This document shows, one piece after another, positions 27,059 through 35,210 of a DNA stretch of 64,000 nucleotides (the first letter of the stretch is position 1; each line of letters begins with the position of its first letter). Source of the DNA: Geovibrio thiophilus (lineage in GTDB: Bacteria > Chrysiogenota > Deferribacteres > Deferribacterales > Geovibrionaceae). The translations under genes and the position numbers were made by a program. The stretch spans positions 558,001 through 622,000 of the forward strand of contig NZ_CP035108.1 in assembly GCF_004087915.1 (NCBI RefSeq). Direction: 5' to 3'. The notes beneath the pieces were generated by a model. The model had not been told where the DNA came from, searched no databases, and saw only the letters and a list, made by a program, of their open reading frames with translations.

Positions 27059-27078
27059 GGCGGGGTTTTTGCCCCGCC
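27059..27078. terminator. Bidirectional terminator between hypD and the lipoprotein gene
   Basis: Seven-bp GC stem GGCGGGG/CCCCGCC with a TTTTTG loop; on the minus strand it is followed by TTTATTTT. Confidence 0.8.
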
Positions 27079-27084
27079 CTGCTG

Positions 27085-29574
27085 TTATTCCTGTTCTTTT
27101 CTTCTTCTCATTATTACCTTGGCAATTCCCGCAAGGGCGAAAAGAGCTATGGGGAGGTTGGAGTTTCCGCCTGCGGAGCACCCGCCGCTGGGTTCGCCGT
27201 CATCATCGTCATCTGTTCCGCCGTCTCCTCCGCCTGTTCCGTTGTCATCGCCATCATTGGATGATGATATGCCTCTTCCTGTCACATTGAAGCTGGTGGA
27301 TATTCCTGCGTCAGTGCTGATTGTGACTGTTCGGGTTACTGAACCCGCGGCAGTCGGATTAAAGTTAAGATAGAAGACAGCTTCGCTTCCCGCATTCAGG
27401 GTGTATGGAAGTGTGGGGCTGCCTGCCGTATCAATTACAAACGGAGAACCGGACTGTATGCTGATAGTGTAGCTTACCTGTCCGTTATTCCTTATTCTGA
27501 ATGACATGGCGGATGAGCTGTCAACTGTAGTATCTGCAAAGCTTAAGGTATTATTCGTGAGGTTGGGCACTTCTATTGAAGCCTGCTGAGCTGTGCCGGT
27601 GAGGTATATTGTCCTGTAGCCTGCGTTGGAAACAATTTCAAAGCTTGTATTGAATGTTCCGTTCACAGTGGGGGAGAAGGTAACATTGTATGTCTGCTCT
27701 GTGTTGGGGTTGATCTCCTGATAGTTATTGTCGCATGCGGCAATTTCAGCAGGGAGATTAATATAGGAAAAAGGGGTGTTAAGAGAGCTGAAACATTTCA
27801 GCCTGAGAACATCATCGCCCGTATTCTTTATTTTGAAGCTTTTCTGAAGAGTGCTTGCAGTATTTATGCTGCCGAAGTTTATCTGCGCCGGATTCAGGAT
27901 AGAACCTGTTTCATTATAAAGAGTTATCTGCGGCTGACCGAGAGCGTAGCGTATAGCGTATATATCAGAGCCGCAGGGCCGGGTGCCCGAACCGCATGTG
28001 CTTGAACTGAGGTTCCTCGCATCAGCCCAGACCGAAATGAATCTCTGGCTGAACGCATTGTATGCCGTTGAGGGGCTCTGCTGATTGTACTGGTTCGTGG
28101 TAAGCGGGAAATTGCTTCCACTCAGTGAACCCGCTCCATTAACAAACTGACCGAAGACGTCAATGTTTTCAAGTGATGTTGCGCCGGTTCTGGCATCAGC
28201 CCATGTGACAAGAAAACGTCCGTTTGTGCTGTCATACGCAATATTCGGGTTTGTCTGACCGTGTTCAACGGATTCGTAGTCAAAGCCTATCTGAAAGTTA
28301 CCTGAATAGTAGCTGCCGCTGGGTGAAAGAAGCTGACCGTATATTTTCGGCTTAACGGACGCAGCATGTCTTTCCCATGCGATAAGATAACGCTGGGCGA
28401 CACTGTCAAATCTTATTATCGGAGCATGGTTTGATACGTTAAGGACAACACTGTTCACCCTGCGGTAGCCAGTGTTGTCTGTGAGCTCCGGCAGCATGAA
28501 AGCGTATATATTCGCACTTTCATCAACTTCCGTATCTTCCCAAGGTATGGGGGATATTACTCCGCTGCGGTCTTCACATCCGAATGTGTGTTCACTTCTT
28601 ATTGCCTCAAAAATAACCATGCACAGCCCTGAGTTGGAGCAGTCAATGCTGGGGTTTTCAATGCTTGAGTATCTTTCCACGATGAAGTTTTCTTCATCGG
28701 CTCCGTATTCTGCTTCGAGAACTTTTATTGTAGTGTTGCCGCTTTTAAGGGTGGTCGATGTATCTGCCGTGTGCATGAAGCTTGCGGGAAAGGGTGAAGG
28801 ATTGGAGAGATTAGCCGTAGTTACGGTTGCGAATCCGAGATAAGAATGGTCAGAAATAGTGTTGCCTGCCCATACTTCGTTCGGAGGGGTGGTATTCATG
28901 CACAAGTGGGTTACGGTGTGTGCCTGTGCTCTCTGTTCAAGCCACACAAAATAGAAGGTTCCATCATGGAATTTTATAAAAGGTGACTCTCTTACGATTA
29001 GTCCGTCATCCGCAGTGCTGTTTGTGAAACCGAAATATTTTTCACTTCCCAATGTTACAGCGCATGTTGATGCGTCTGTTAACGTGAGTGTTTTAAAATA
29101 AATTTTCCCGCTTGAAGCATCACCTCTGGAGTCCTGCCATGTGATAACTGCGGTATTGTTAACGTCATCAAATGCCACTTTAGGGGCAACTTCCATACTG
29201 TTTGTGGATGAAACTATGATTTCAGAGCCGCATGTTGTTCCGTCGGAATTAATGTAACGGGCATATATATCATTTTGCAGACCGGGTGTGCCTGCGTTTC
29301 TTTCATCTTCCCAGACAGCCAGCCAGAGATTGTGACCGTTTAGATAGATAACTTCCGGCTCGTTCTGGTTCAGTTCAGCGTTTGAAACAGGTATTCCGTC
29401 GCCGTCCTCTTCAAAGGTGCCTAGGGTATGTGATATGCCGTCCTCGGTGAAGCCTGCGACACTGCGCATACTTCCGTCGGTAAAGTCGGCTTTTGCGGTT
29501 GTTTCGCCGCCGGAGCCGCAGGAAGCTGTTATGAAAACTGAAAGAATAAGCAGAAAAAATTTAAAATGACGCAT
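27085..29574 (-). CDS. Large surface lipoprotein with Hydin-like domains and a Cys-type C-terminal sorting signal
   Basis: 829 residues. The N-terminus is a lipoprotein signal (lipobox ITASC, Cys19). Residues about 60-540 hold diverged repeats carrying WxDxR motifs (VWEDERN, TWQDSRG, TWADART, VWADARN), resembling a beta-propeller. Residues about 560-770 hold two ASPM-SPD2-Hydin/choice-of-anchor-D type Ig-like modules (for example INFGSINTAS, FKIKNTGDDVL). A Gly/Asp-rich linker then leads to SGGCSAGG, a hydrophobic helix and RRRKEQE, the layout of Cys-containing CTERM sorting tails. It is probably exported and displayed on the surface. No enzymatic motif was seen. Confidence 0.8.
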   Translation of the reverse strand: MRHFKFFLLILSVFITASCGSGGETTAKADFTDGSMRSVAGFTEDGISHTLGTFEEDGDGIPVSNAELNQNEPEVIYLNGHNLWLAVWEDERNAGTPGLQNDIYARYINSDGTTCGSEIIVSSTNSMEVAPKVAFDDVNNTAVITWQDSRGDASSGKIYFKTLTLTDASTCAVTLGSEKYFGFTNSTADDGLIVRESPFIKFHDGTFYFVWLEQRAQAHTVTHLCMNTTPPNEVWAGNTISDHSYLGFATVTTANLSNPSPFPASFMHTADTSTTLKSGNTTIKVLEAEYGADEENFIVERYSSIENPSIDCSNSGLCMVIFEAIRSEHTFGCEDRSGVISPIPWEDTEVDESANIYAFMLPELTDNTGYRRVNSVVLNVSNHAPIIRFDSVAQRYLIAWERHAASVKPKIYGQLLSPSGSYYSGNFQIGFDYESVEHGQTNPNIAYDSTNGRFLVTWADARTGATSLENIDVFGQFVNGAGSLSGSNFPLTTNQYNQQSPSTAYNAFSQRFISVWADARNLSSSTCGSGTRPCGSDIYAIRYALGQPQITLYNETGSILNPAQINFGSINTASTLQKSFKIKNTGDDVLRLKCFSSLNTPFSYINLPAEIAACDNNYQEINPNTEQTYNVTFSPTVNGTFNTSFEIVSNAGYRTIYLTGTAQQASIEVPNLTNNTLSFADTTVDSSSAMSFRIRNNGQVSYTISIQSGSPFVIDTAGSPTLPYTLNAGSEAVFYLNFNPTAAGSVTRTVTISTDAGISTSFNVTGRGISSSNDGDDNGTGGGDGGTDDDDDGEPSGGCSAGGNSNLPIALFALAGIAKVIMRRRKEQE

Positions 29575-29670
29575 ATATACAACCTCGCAGGGAGTTTTAT
29601 TCCTTATCTGTATCGGCGGACGGGAGAAAATATAAACATGAAATACCCGTAAAAAAGCCGCTGATATATT

Positions 29671-30780
29671 TTATTTGATCTCATACGGATAAACAACACG
29701 GAATACTGTTCCGAGAGTTTCGGATGAAGAAAAGCCCGCCCGTCCCTTGAGATACTTTTCGCTCAGGAGCTTCACGCTGTGAGTTCCGAGCCCTCTTCCG
29801 GCGCCTTTTGTGCTGACGTTTCTGTGGAAAAGCCGCGCCTGAATATCTCTGTGGATGAATCCTTTGTTGTATACCCTGAACTCCACTCCGTCCTCAGCCG
29901 GATAGGAGCCGATTTTTACTGTTCCGCCTGATTCGACTGCTTCAAGGGCGTTTTTCAGCAGATTACCAAGAACCCGCTTAAGTATTGTTTTATCAGTTAT
30001 GAAGCGTATGTCCTCTCCTGCCGGATCTGCGGCTATGTTTTTGCCGATGCAGACTGTTCCGGCGGAATACAGCGCTTTAAGCTCATTTATTATTTCTGCG
30101 GATGAAACTTCTTCCGGTCTGGTGCTGAGCTCGCCGTTTTCAGCCTCGAATATCAGCTTGTGGGAGCGTATCTCGTCTGTGAGGCTGACAGAGGTCATGC
30201 GCATTATGTCCGCCAACTCTTTTATCTCTTCAACGCTTTCGGCGGACTCAAGAATGTCCGAAGCAGCGCTTATGCCTGAGAGCATGTTCATGATGTCATG
30301 AAAGAAAAGCCGCTCAAGTATTGCCTTCCGTTTAGAGTCGCTGAGGTCTTTTATATAAACGAACAGATAAAGCAGACCGTTCATTTTCATAGGCGTGGAT
30401 GTAACCCGAAGCTCCATCACATCGCCGTCTTTTTTCAGGATGCTGCATTCTCTGGCGGATTTTACCTCTTTGAGGCTTTCGGCTATAGCCCTGTTTGCTC
30501 CGCAGTGCTTGCAGAATTCCATTGTTCCGCACTGATCGTGTGAAGACACAGCGTGGGAGCAGCCTAGAATTTCCCCCGGAAGCCTGCCGATCAGTTCATC
30601 CGTTTGTCCCAGAACAAAGGCGGCAGCGGAGTTGAATGTGACGAGTCTTCTCTCGTGGTTGAGCATGATCACCGGCTCCGGTACGGCGTTTGCGATGAAT
30701 TTAACCGCATGTTCGCAGCCGGAGAGATCGTCCGTGTCAGTCTTTAAGTTTTCAGGATAAATATCGGTTATCGGTTTCAT
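29671..30780 (-). CDS. PAS-domain sensor histidine kinase
   Basis: 369 residues, no membrane helix, so a cytoplasmic sensor. A PAS domain (about 25-150) contains a Cys group (Cys74, Cys84, Cys90, Cys93; motif CGTMEFCKHCGANRAI) that could bind metal or respond to redox. The kinase part has the phospho-acceptor His161 in FFHDIMNMLSG, the N box NLLKNALEA and the G box GRGLGTHSVKLLSE. No response regulator is adjacent; the gene is divergent from hypE. Confidence 0.87.
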   Translation of the reverse strand: MKPITDIYPENLKTDTDDLSGCEHAVKFIANAVPEPVIMLNHERRLVTFNSAAAFVLGQTDELIGRLPGEILGCSHAVSSHDQCGTMEFCKHCGANRAIAESLKEVKSARECSILKKDGDVMELRVTSTPMKMNGLLYLFVYIKDLSDSKRKAILERLFFHDIMNMLSGISAASDILESAESVEEIKELADIMRMTSVSLTDEIRSHKLIFEAENGELSTRPEEVSSAEIINELKALYSAGTVCIGKNIAADPAGEDIRFITDKTILKRVLGNLLKNALEAVESGGTVKIGSYPAEDGVEFRVYNKGFIHRDIQARLFHRNVSTKGAGRGLGTHSVKLLSEKYLKGRAGFSSSETLGTVFRVVYPYEIK

Positions 30781-30886
30781 TTATATGAAGCCTACCATAT
30801 GAATCTGTTTTTTGTATCAAGAAAGTTGCAAATCTCAGCAAAAACTAATAATCTTCTGAACATAAATAAAACGGCGGGAAACTGGA

Positions 30887-31873
30887 ATGAAAAAAATAGG
30901 ATTGGCTGAAGGCGGCGGCGGAAGCGCCACCAATAAATTTATAAAAGAGCTTTTTATCTCCCGTTTGGGGAATGACGCATCGGAAAAAATGCCCGATGCG
31001 GCGCATGTTGAAACAGACGGCAGAACGGCATTCACAACTGACGGCTTTGTGGTGCGCCCCGAGTTTTTCCCCGGCGGAAACATAGGCAAGCTTGCCGTAT
31101 GCGGCACAGTGAACGACCTTGCCGTGAGCGGTGCGAAGGCGGAATATCTCTCTCTCGGAGTCATCATTCCCGAAGGATATGAGGCGGAAAGACTGGAAAA
31201 AATCGTGGACGCCATAGCGGAAACTGCGAAAAGGGCTGGGGTCAAAATCGTCTGCGGCGATACGAAGGTTGTGGAAAAAGGTGCCGTGGACGGGCTTTTT
31301 ATAAACACCGCAGGCATAGGAAGAGTGGTTAATGACTGGACAGTCTTTGAGAATATAAAGGACGGCGACGCTGTGATCCTCACCTCGGATATGGCGCGTC
31401 ACGGCATGAGCGTGCTTCTCGCCAGAGGAGAGCTTGGTTTTGAGGGGAATATAGAGTCAGACTGCGCACCGCTGAACAAAATGCTTGAGGCGCTTCATGA
31501 ATATGATGTTCATTTTTGCAGAGACGCCACAAGAGGCGGTGTCGCCGCTGTTCTGAACGAGATAGCCGATGGAGCGAAAAAGGGCTTCCTCATACATGAG
31601 GCAGACCTTCCGCTGAGGCAGGATGTTGGAAATTTGTGTGAAATTCTCGGTTTCGATCCTCTGTCTGTTGCTAATGAAGGATTAGCTGTTATACTTGTAT
31701 CAGCTTCGGACGCTTCTCATGTTATTGAGAAGCTGAAAAATTTTGAGGAAGGCAGGAATGCCTGCGTTGTCGGTTTTGTAAATGGAGCAGGGCGTGTTAT
31801 ACTTGAGACGGCGGTCGGCGGCAGACGTGTGGTGGATATGCCTGCGGGCGAGCTTCTTCCCCGTATTTGTTAG
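30887..31873 (+). CDS. hypE: [NiFe]-hydrogenase maturation protein HypE
   Basis: 328 residues of the PurM/AIR-synthase-like fold. HypE dehydrates its C-terminal thiocarboxamide to a thiocyanate that donates CN to the active-site iron. The conserved C-terminus PRIC is intact (LLPRIC, Cys328). Other motifs: GGGGSATNKFI, FTTDGFVVRPEFFPGG, VNDLAVSGA and DATRGGVAAVLNE. GGCGGGAAACTGGA precedes the start. It is separated from hypCD by two minus-strand genes. Confidence 0.96.
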   Translation: MKKIGLAEGGGGSATNKFIKELFISRLGNDASEKMPDAAHVETDGRTAFTTDGFVVRPEFFPGGNIGKLAVCGTVNDLAVSGAKAEYLSLGVIIPEGYEAERLEKIVDAIAETAKRAGVKIVCGDTKVVEKGAVDGLFINTAGIGRVVNDWTVFENIKDGDAVILTSDMARHGMSVLLARGELGFEGNIESDCAPLNKMLEALHEYDVHFCRDATRGGVAAVLNEIADGAKKGFLIHEADLPLRQDVGNLCEILGFDPLSVANEGLAVILVSASDASHVIEKLKNFEEGRNACVVGFVNGAGRVILETAVGGRRVVDMPAGELLPRIC

Positions 31874-32093
31874 CCTGATTTTTGCCTGTTCGCAGGGAGA
31901 GAAGACCTTTCCGATAATTGAACAGAAATGCGGCAAATGCCACAGAGCTTCTGTTGTGTACCAGAAAGACCGCACAGAGGAGGACTGGAAAAGGGTTCTC
32001 CACGGCATGAAAATGCGGGGTCTTGTCATCACCGGACAGGAAGAAAAAGAAGTTATGAAGGTTCTGACCGAAAACTTTCTGTTAAAGAATTAG
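31782..32093 (+). CDS. Small monoheme c-type cytochrome lipoprotein overlapping the end of hypE
   Basis: The frame encodes up to 103 residues. Its clear part begins with a lipoprotein-like signal ([15 protein letters not shown], Cys36 of the longest form) and has one heme site, CGKCH, followed by a helical region with Met residues (MKMRG) that could ligate the heme. The real start is uncertain: ATG 31782, TTG 31803 or GTG 31827 all lie inside hypE, and none has a strong ribosome-binding site, so translation is probably coupled to hypE. Function unknown; its position suggests periplasmic electron transfer. Confidence 0.7.
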   Translation: MEQGVLYLRRRSAADVWWICLRASFFPVFVSLIFACSQGEKTFPIIEQKCGKCHRASVVYQKDRTEEDWKRVLHGMKMRGLVITGQEEKEVMKVLTENFLLKN

Positions 32094-32127
32094 AATAATC
32101 TGCCGAAATTTGACTCAGGGTAGTGAT

Positions 32128-32451
32128 ATGATTGAAATAGATTGGGGAAAGCAGGCGGGTCTTCTTCCTGTTGTTGTGCAGGATGAGGAAACAAAAGACG
32201 TGCTGATGCTTGCTTATGCAAATAAAGAAGCGCTTGAGCTTACAAAGGAAACAGGATACGCCCACTATTTTTCCAGAAGCAGGAACTCGCTGTGGAAAAA
32301 GGGCGAAACTTCGGGAAACCTCCAGAAAGTTGTTTCGGTGAAGCTTGACTGCGACGGGGATACCCTGCTTTACATCGTAAATCAGACCGGCGCCGCCTGC
32401 CACACCGGAGAAAGAACCTGTTTTTTTACTGAGCTTTACCGGGGAGTATAG
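32128..32451 (+). CDS. hisI: Phosphoribosyl-AMP cyclohydrolase
   Basis: 107 residues, a stand-alone HisI without a fused HisE. It opens the adenine ring of phosphoribosyl-AMP in histidine synthesis. The zinc/magnesium-binding motifs [10 protein letters not shown] and [16 protein letters not shown] are present. ATG 32128 is favoured over a TTG six codons earlier. The stop codon is directly followed by the pilM ATG, so the two are translationally linked although functionally unrelated. Confidence 0.95.
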   Translation: MIEIDWGKQAGLLPVVVQDEETKDVLMLAYANKEALELTKETGYAHYFSRSRNSLWKKGETSGNLQKVVSVKLDCDGDTLLYIVNQTGAACHTGERTCFFTELYRGV

Positions 32452-33492
32452 ATGTTGGGCGGAAAACAGCAGCTTATCGGTGTTGATATAGGGAGCAGTT
32501 CGGTAAAAATAGTCGAACTGAAGCCCAAAAAGAAAGGATATGTGGTTAAAAGCGCCGTTGAGGTTGCTCTTACCCCCGATGTTATAGTCGAAGGCGCTAT
32601 AATGGACTACGGCGAAGTCGCCGGAGCCGTCTCGGAAGCCTTTAAAGCGGGTAAATTCTCTTCAAGAAACGTTGCCGCGGGTCTCAAAGGAAGCGCGGTG
32701 ATAGCCAAAAGACTCTCCGTTCCCATAACTGATCAGGATGAACTGCGTGAAACCTTCATGTGGGAAGCCGAGCAGTACATCCAGATGGATATTGAGGACG
32801 TAAGCATAGATTACGAAACAGTGGAGATCGACGAAGCCAAGGGCGAAACCGACCTTGTGCTCGCCGTTGCCAGAAAAGATCTTATCGTGGACTTCAAGTC
32901 GGTGCTGGAGGCGGCAAAGCTTAAACCCCTTGTGGTTGACCTTGAGGTTTTCGCCATGATGAACGCTTTTACCGCTAACTATGAAACGGATGACGAGGCG
33001 GCGGTTCTTGTAAATATAGGTCATTCCACAACCTTAATCACTATCACCAGAAACGGAAGCTACGAATTTTCCAGAGAGGTCTTAAAGGGCGGCAAAAACC
33101 TCTGCGAGATGATAAGCCAGTCCCTCTCCATTCCGTATGACGAGGCGGAAAGGATGATGAAGAACACCTCCGCTATTGAGTCCGACGAAAACCTGAAAGA
33201 AACCGTAGACACCTTTAACTCCCAGATAGCGATGGAAATTAAAAACTCCATAGAAATGTTTGACACCGCAAGCCAGTCAAAGCCTGCACGCTGCTTCATC
33301 TGCGGCGGCGCTGCTGTTCTGCCCGGACTGCGGGAAAGGATTGAGAAAGCCGTGGAGGCGGACGTCTCCCTCTTTGATCCTTTTGCCAGAATGGAAATAG
33401 CAGGCTCGGCGGACAAAAGGCTGATAGAGGAAAAGCTTCACTCTTTTGCCGTTGCGGCGGGGCTTGCTCTCAGGAGCGCGGGGGAAAAATGA
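32452..33492 (+). CDS. pilM: Type IV pilus assembly ATPase-fold protein PilM
   Basis: 346 residues with the actin-like fold. The start is LIGVDIGSSSVKIVEL (phosphate-1 motif), with later VLVNIGHSTTLI and FICGGAAVLPGL. PilM sits on the cytoplasmic face, binds the N-terminus of PilN and links the pilus motor to the envelope complex. First of pilMNOPQ, with overlaps of 1-4 bases between most genes. Confidence 0.95.
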   Translation: MLGGKQQLIGVDIGSSSVKIVELKPKKKGYVVKSAVEVALTPDVIVEGAIMDYGEVAGAVSEAFKAGKFSSRNVAAGLKGSAVIAKRLSVPITDQDELRETFMWEAEQYIQMDIEDVSIDYETVEIDEAKGETDLVLAVARKDLIVDFKSVLEAAKLKPLVVDLEVFAMMNAFTANYETDDEAAVLVNIGHSTTLITITRNGSYEFSREVLKGGKNLCEMISQSLSIPYDEAERMMKNTSAIESDENLKETVDTFNSQIAMEIKNSIEMFDTASQSKPARCFICGGAAVLPGLRERIEKAVEADVSLFDPFARMEIAGSADKRLIEEKLHSFAVAAGLALRSAGEK

Positions 33493-34031
33493 TAAGGGTT
33501 AACCTGCTCGGCAGGAAGCGTAAAAAGAAGGTCAAACCGATACAGATTGAGTTAAGCGCTTTTGTTCTGGCGGTTGCCGCAGTTTTCGCCGGCATTATGC
33601 TGTTCAATATGACGGTGAACGCAAAAATCGCGTATCTTGAGGATCAGGTTAACAAAAAACAGACGGAACTCCGCAAGCTTCAGAGCGTCAAGCAGGAAGT
33701 GGAGAGATTCCGCACCCAGATGGATGAGATTCAGAAGAAAATCGAGATAGTCCGCAAGCTTAAGGAAGGGCAGAAAGGCTATTATAAAATACTTACAAAT
33801 ATAGAGAAGTCCATGCCGGACGATGTTTGGACAAGCAGCCTCAGCTTCGAGGGCGGCAAAATAGTTCTCGGCTGCTCCTCACTCAGGGTTTCATCGGTGA
33901 ACAGATTTGTGATGAACCTGTACGAAACGAATATGTTTTCCACAATAGACCTTGAGAAAGCAGACAAAAAGGATGAGGACACGGTTGAAATAAACAACTT
34001 TGTAATTACCGCCGGAGTGAGGTTGGACTGA
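33489..34031 (+). CDS. pilN: Type IV pilus inner-membrane protein PilN
   Basis: 180 residues. The start MIRVNLLGRKRKKK contains the conserved INLLP-like PilM-binding motif (here VNLLG). One transmembrane helix (about 26-46) is followed by a periplasmic coiled coil and a ferredoxin-like domain. It overlaps pilM by 4 bases and pilO by 1 base (TGATG). Forms the inner-membrane alignment complex with PilO. Confidence 0.93.
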   Translation: MIRVNLLGRKRKKKVKPIQIELSAFVLAVAAVFAGIMLFNMTVNAKIAYLEDQVNKKQTELRKLQSVKQEVERFRTQMDEIQKKIEIVRKLKEGQKGYYKILTNIEKSMPDDVWTSSLSFEGGKIVLGCSSLRVSSVNRFVMNLYETNMFSTIDLEKADKKDEDTVEINNFVITAGVRLD

Positions 34032-34663
34032 TGCTGAAAAAATTTGCCTCCATACCGTTCCGTTTCCGGCTGCTGATTGAGATAGCGCTTATCGCCGTCA
34101 TTATCGGCGGGTACTATTATCTGTTTCTCATGCCTCTTCAGGAGAAGATGGAAAGGCTGGAGAAGGAATATGACGACCTTGTGTATAAGATAAACGACGT
34201 TAAGCCCTATGCCCTTGCCTATGACGATTTCAAGAAGCAGCTCGCCATGATGGAGGAGCAGTTTCAGATAGTTCTCAAGGTGCTCCCCGATGAAAAAGGC
34301 TATTACCTGCTCTATGATGAGGCGGTGGGGCTTGCCGAGAAGGACGGCGTGAAGGTCACGCTGTTTCAGCCCGGCGGCGAGAAAAAAATAGATAACTTCC
34401 ACTCCAGCGTAAACTTTAATGTGAAGATGGAGACCCCGTACCAGAATCTTGTCAGGTATCTTTACGACATAAATTATCTCAACAAAATAATAAACCTCCA
34501 GAACATGCAGATAAATGTGCTTAAGTCCAAAACCGGAGAAAGATTTCTGGATGTGACGGCAAGCCTCAATTCATACAAATTCAACTCAGGCGGAGCGCCG
34601 GAAACCGCGGCTAAGGGCAAGAACGCCAAACCCGTAAGAGCTGTGAAGAAGGGAGGAAAATAA
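34031..34663 (+). CDS. pilO: Type IV pilus inner-membrane protein PilO
   Basis: 210 residues. One transmembrane helix (about 14-34), a coiled coil (about 38-75, EKMERLEKEYDDLVYKI) and a C-terminal ferredoxin-like domain (about 85-190), followed by a basic tail (KGKNAKPVRAVKKGGK). PilO heterodimerises with PilN and binds PilP. Only one base separates it from pilP. Confidence 0.93.
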   Translation: MLKKFASIPFRFRLLIEIALIAVIIGGYYYLFLMPLQEKMERLEKEYDDLVYKINDVKPYALAYDDFKKQLAMMEEQFQIVLKVLPDEKGYYLLYDEAVGLAEKDGVKVTLFQPGGEKKIDNFHSSVNFNVKMETPYQNLVRYLYDINYLNKIINLQNMQINVLKSKTGERFLDVTASLNSYKFNSGGAPETAAKGKNAKPVRAVKKGGK

Positions 34664-34664
34664 G

Positions 34665-35210
34665 ATGAAAAAGCTTACACTCCTTTTCACGGCGGTTTTT
34701 CTCTTCGGCTGCACAGAAATAGACCGTGAGGAACTGATGAAAAACAGGGCAGAGGTCAAGCCCGTCAAGCCCATTGAGGTTAATTTTGAAAGGCTTGAGA
34801 AACAGAAGGAGGAGCTGATAGAGCTTTTCAGCACTGTCTATGTGGCTCCCGAATACGCCTTTACCAAAGACCCGTTCACAAGCGTGGTTGATATTTATAA
34901 ACTGGCTCAGGCGGAGGAGGAGGCGACTCTAAACCCTGTTCTGATACACAAGTTTGACGAGTTCAAGCTTGTGGGCATACTCACTGGAGAGATCGGAAAC
35001 ATTGCCGTTCTCGCTGTGGCTGATGATAGCTTCTATCTGAAAACCGGAGATGTCTTCAGTGCCAACCGCAGCACGATCATATTCATCGGTCAGGACTTAA
35101 TAAAAGTCAGGGACAACAGCAAGGATATATTCGGCAACACCAAGACCGAGATAAAGGACATAAAGCTCGACTATCTTAAAGACGATTCCTCAAAGGAGAA
35201 GACCTCATGA
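34665..35210 (+). CDS. pilP: Type IV pilus lipoprotein PilP
   Basis: 181 residues. The N-terminal lipoprotein signal has lipobox LFGC (Cys17). The C-terminal part (about 90-165) is the beta-sandwich homology-region domain (FKLVGILTGEIGN, FYLKTGDVF) that contacts the secretin. It connects the PilNO inner-membrane complex to PilQ. It overlaps pilQ by 4 bases. Confidence 0.92.
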   Translation: MKKLTLLFTAVFLFGCTEIDREELMKNRAEVKPVKPIEVNFERLEKQKEELIELFSTVYVAPEYAFTKDPFTSVVDIYKLAQAEEEATLNPVLIHKFDEFKLVGILTGEIGNIAVLAVADDSFYLKTGDVFSANRSTIIFIGQDLIKVRDNSKDIFGNTKTEIKDIKLDYLKDDSSKEKTS

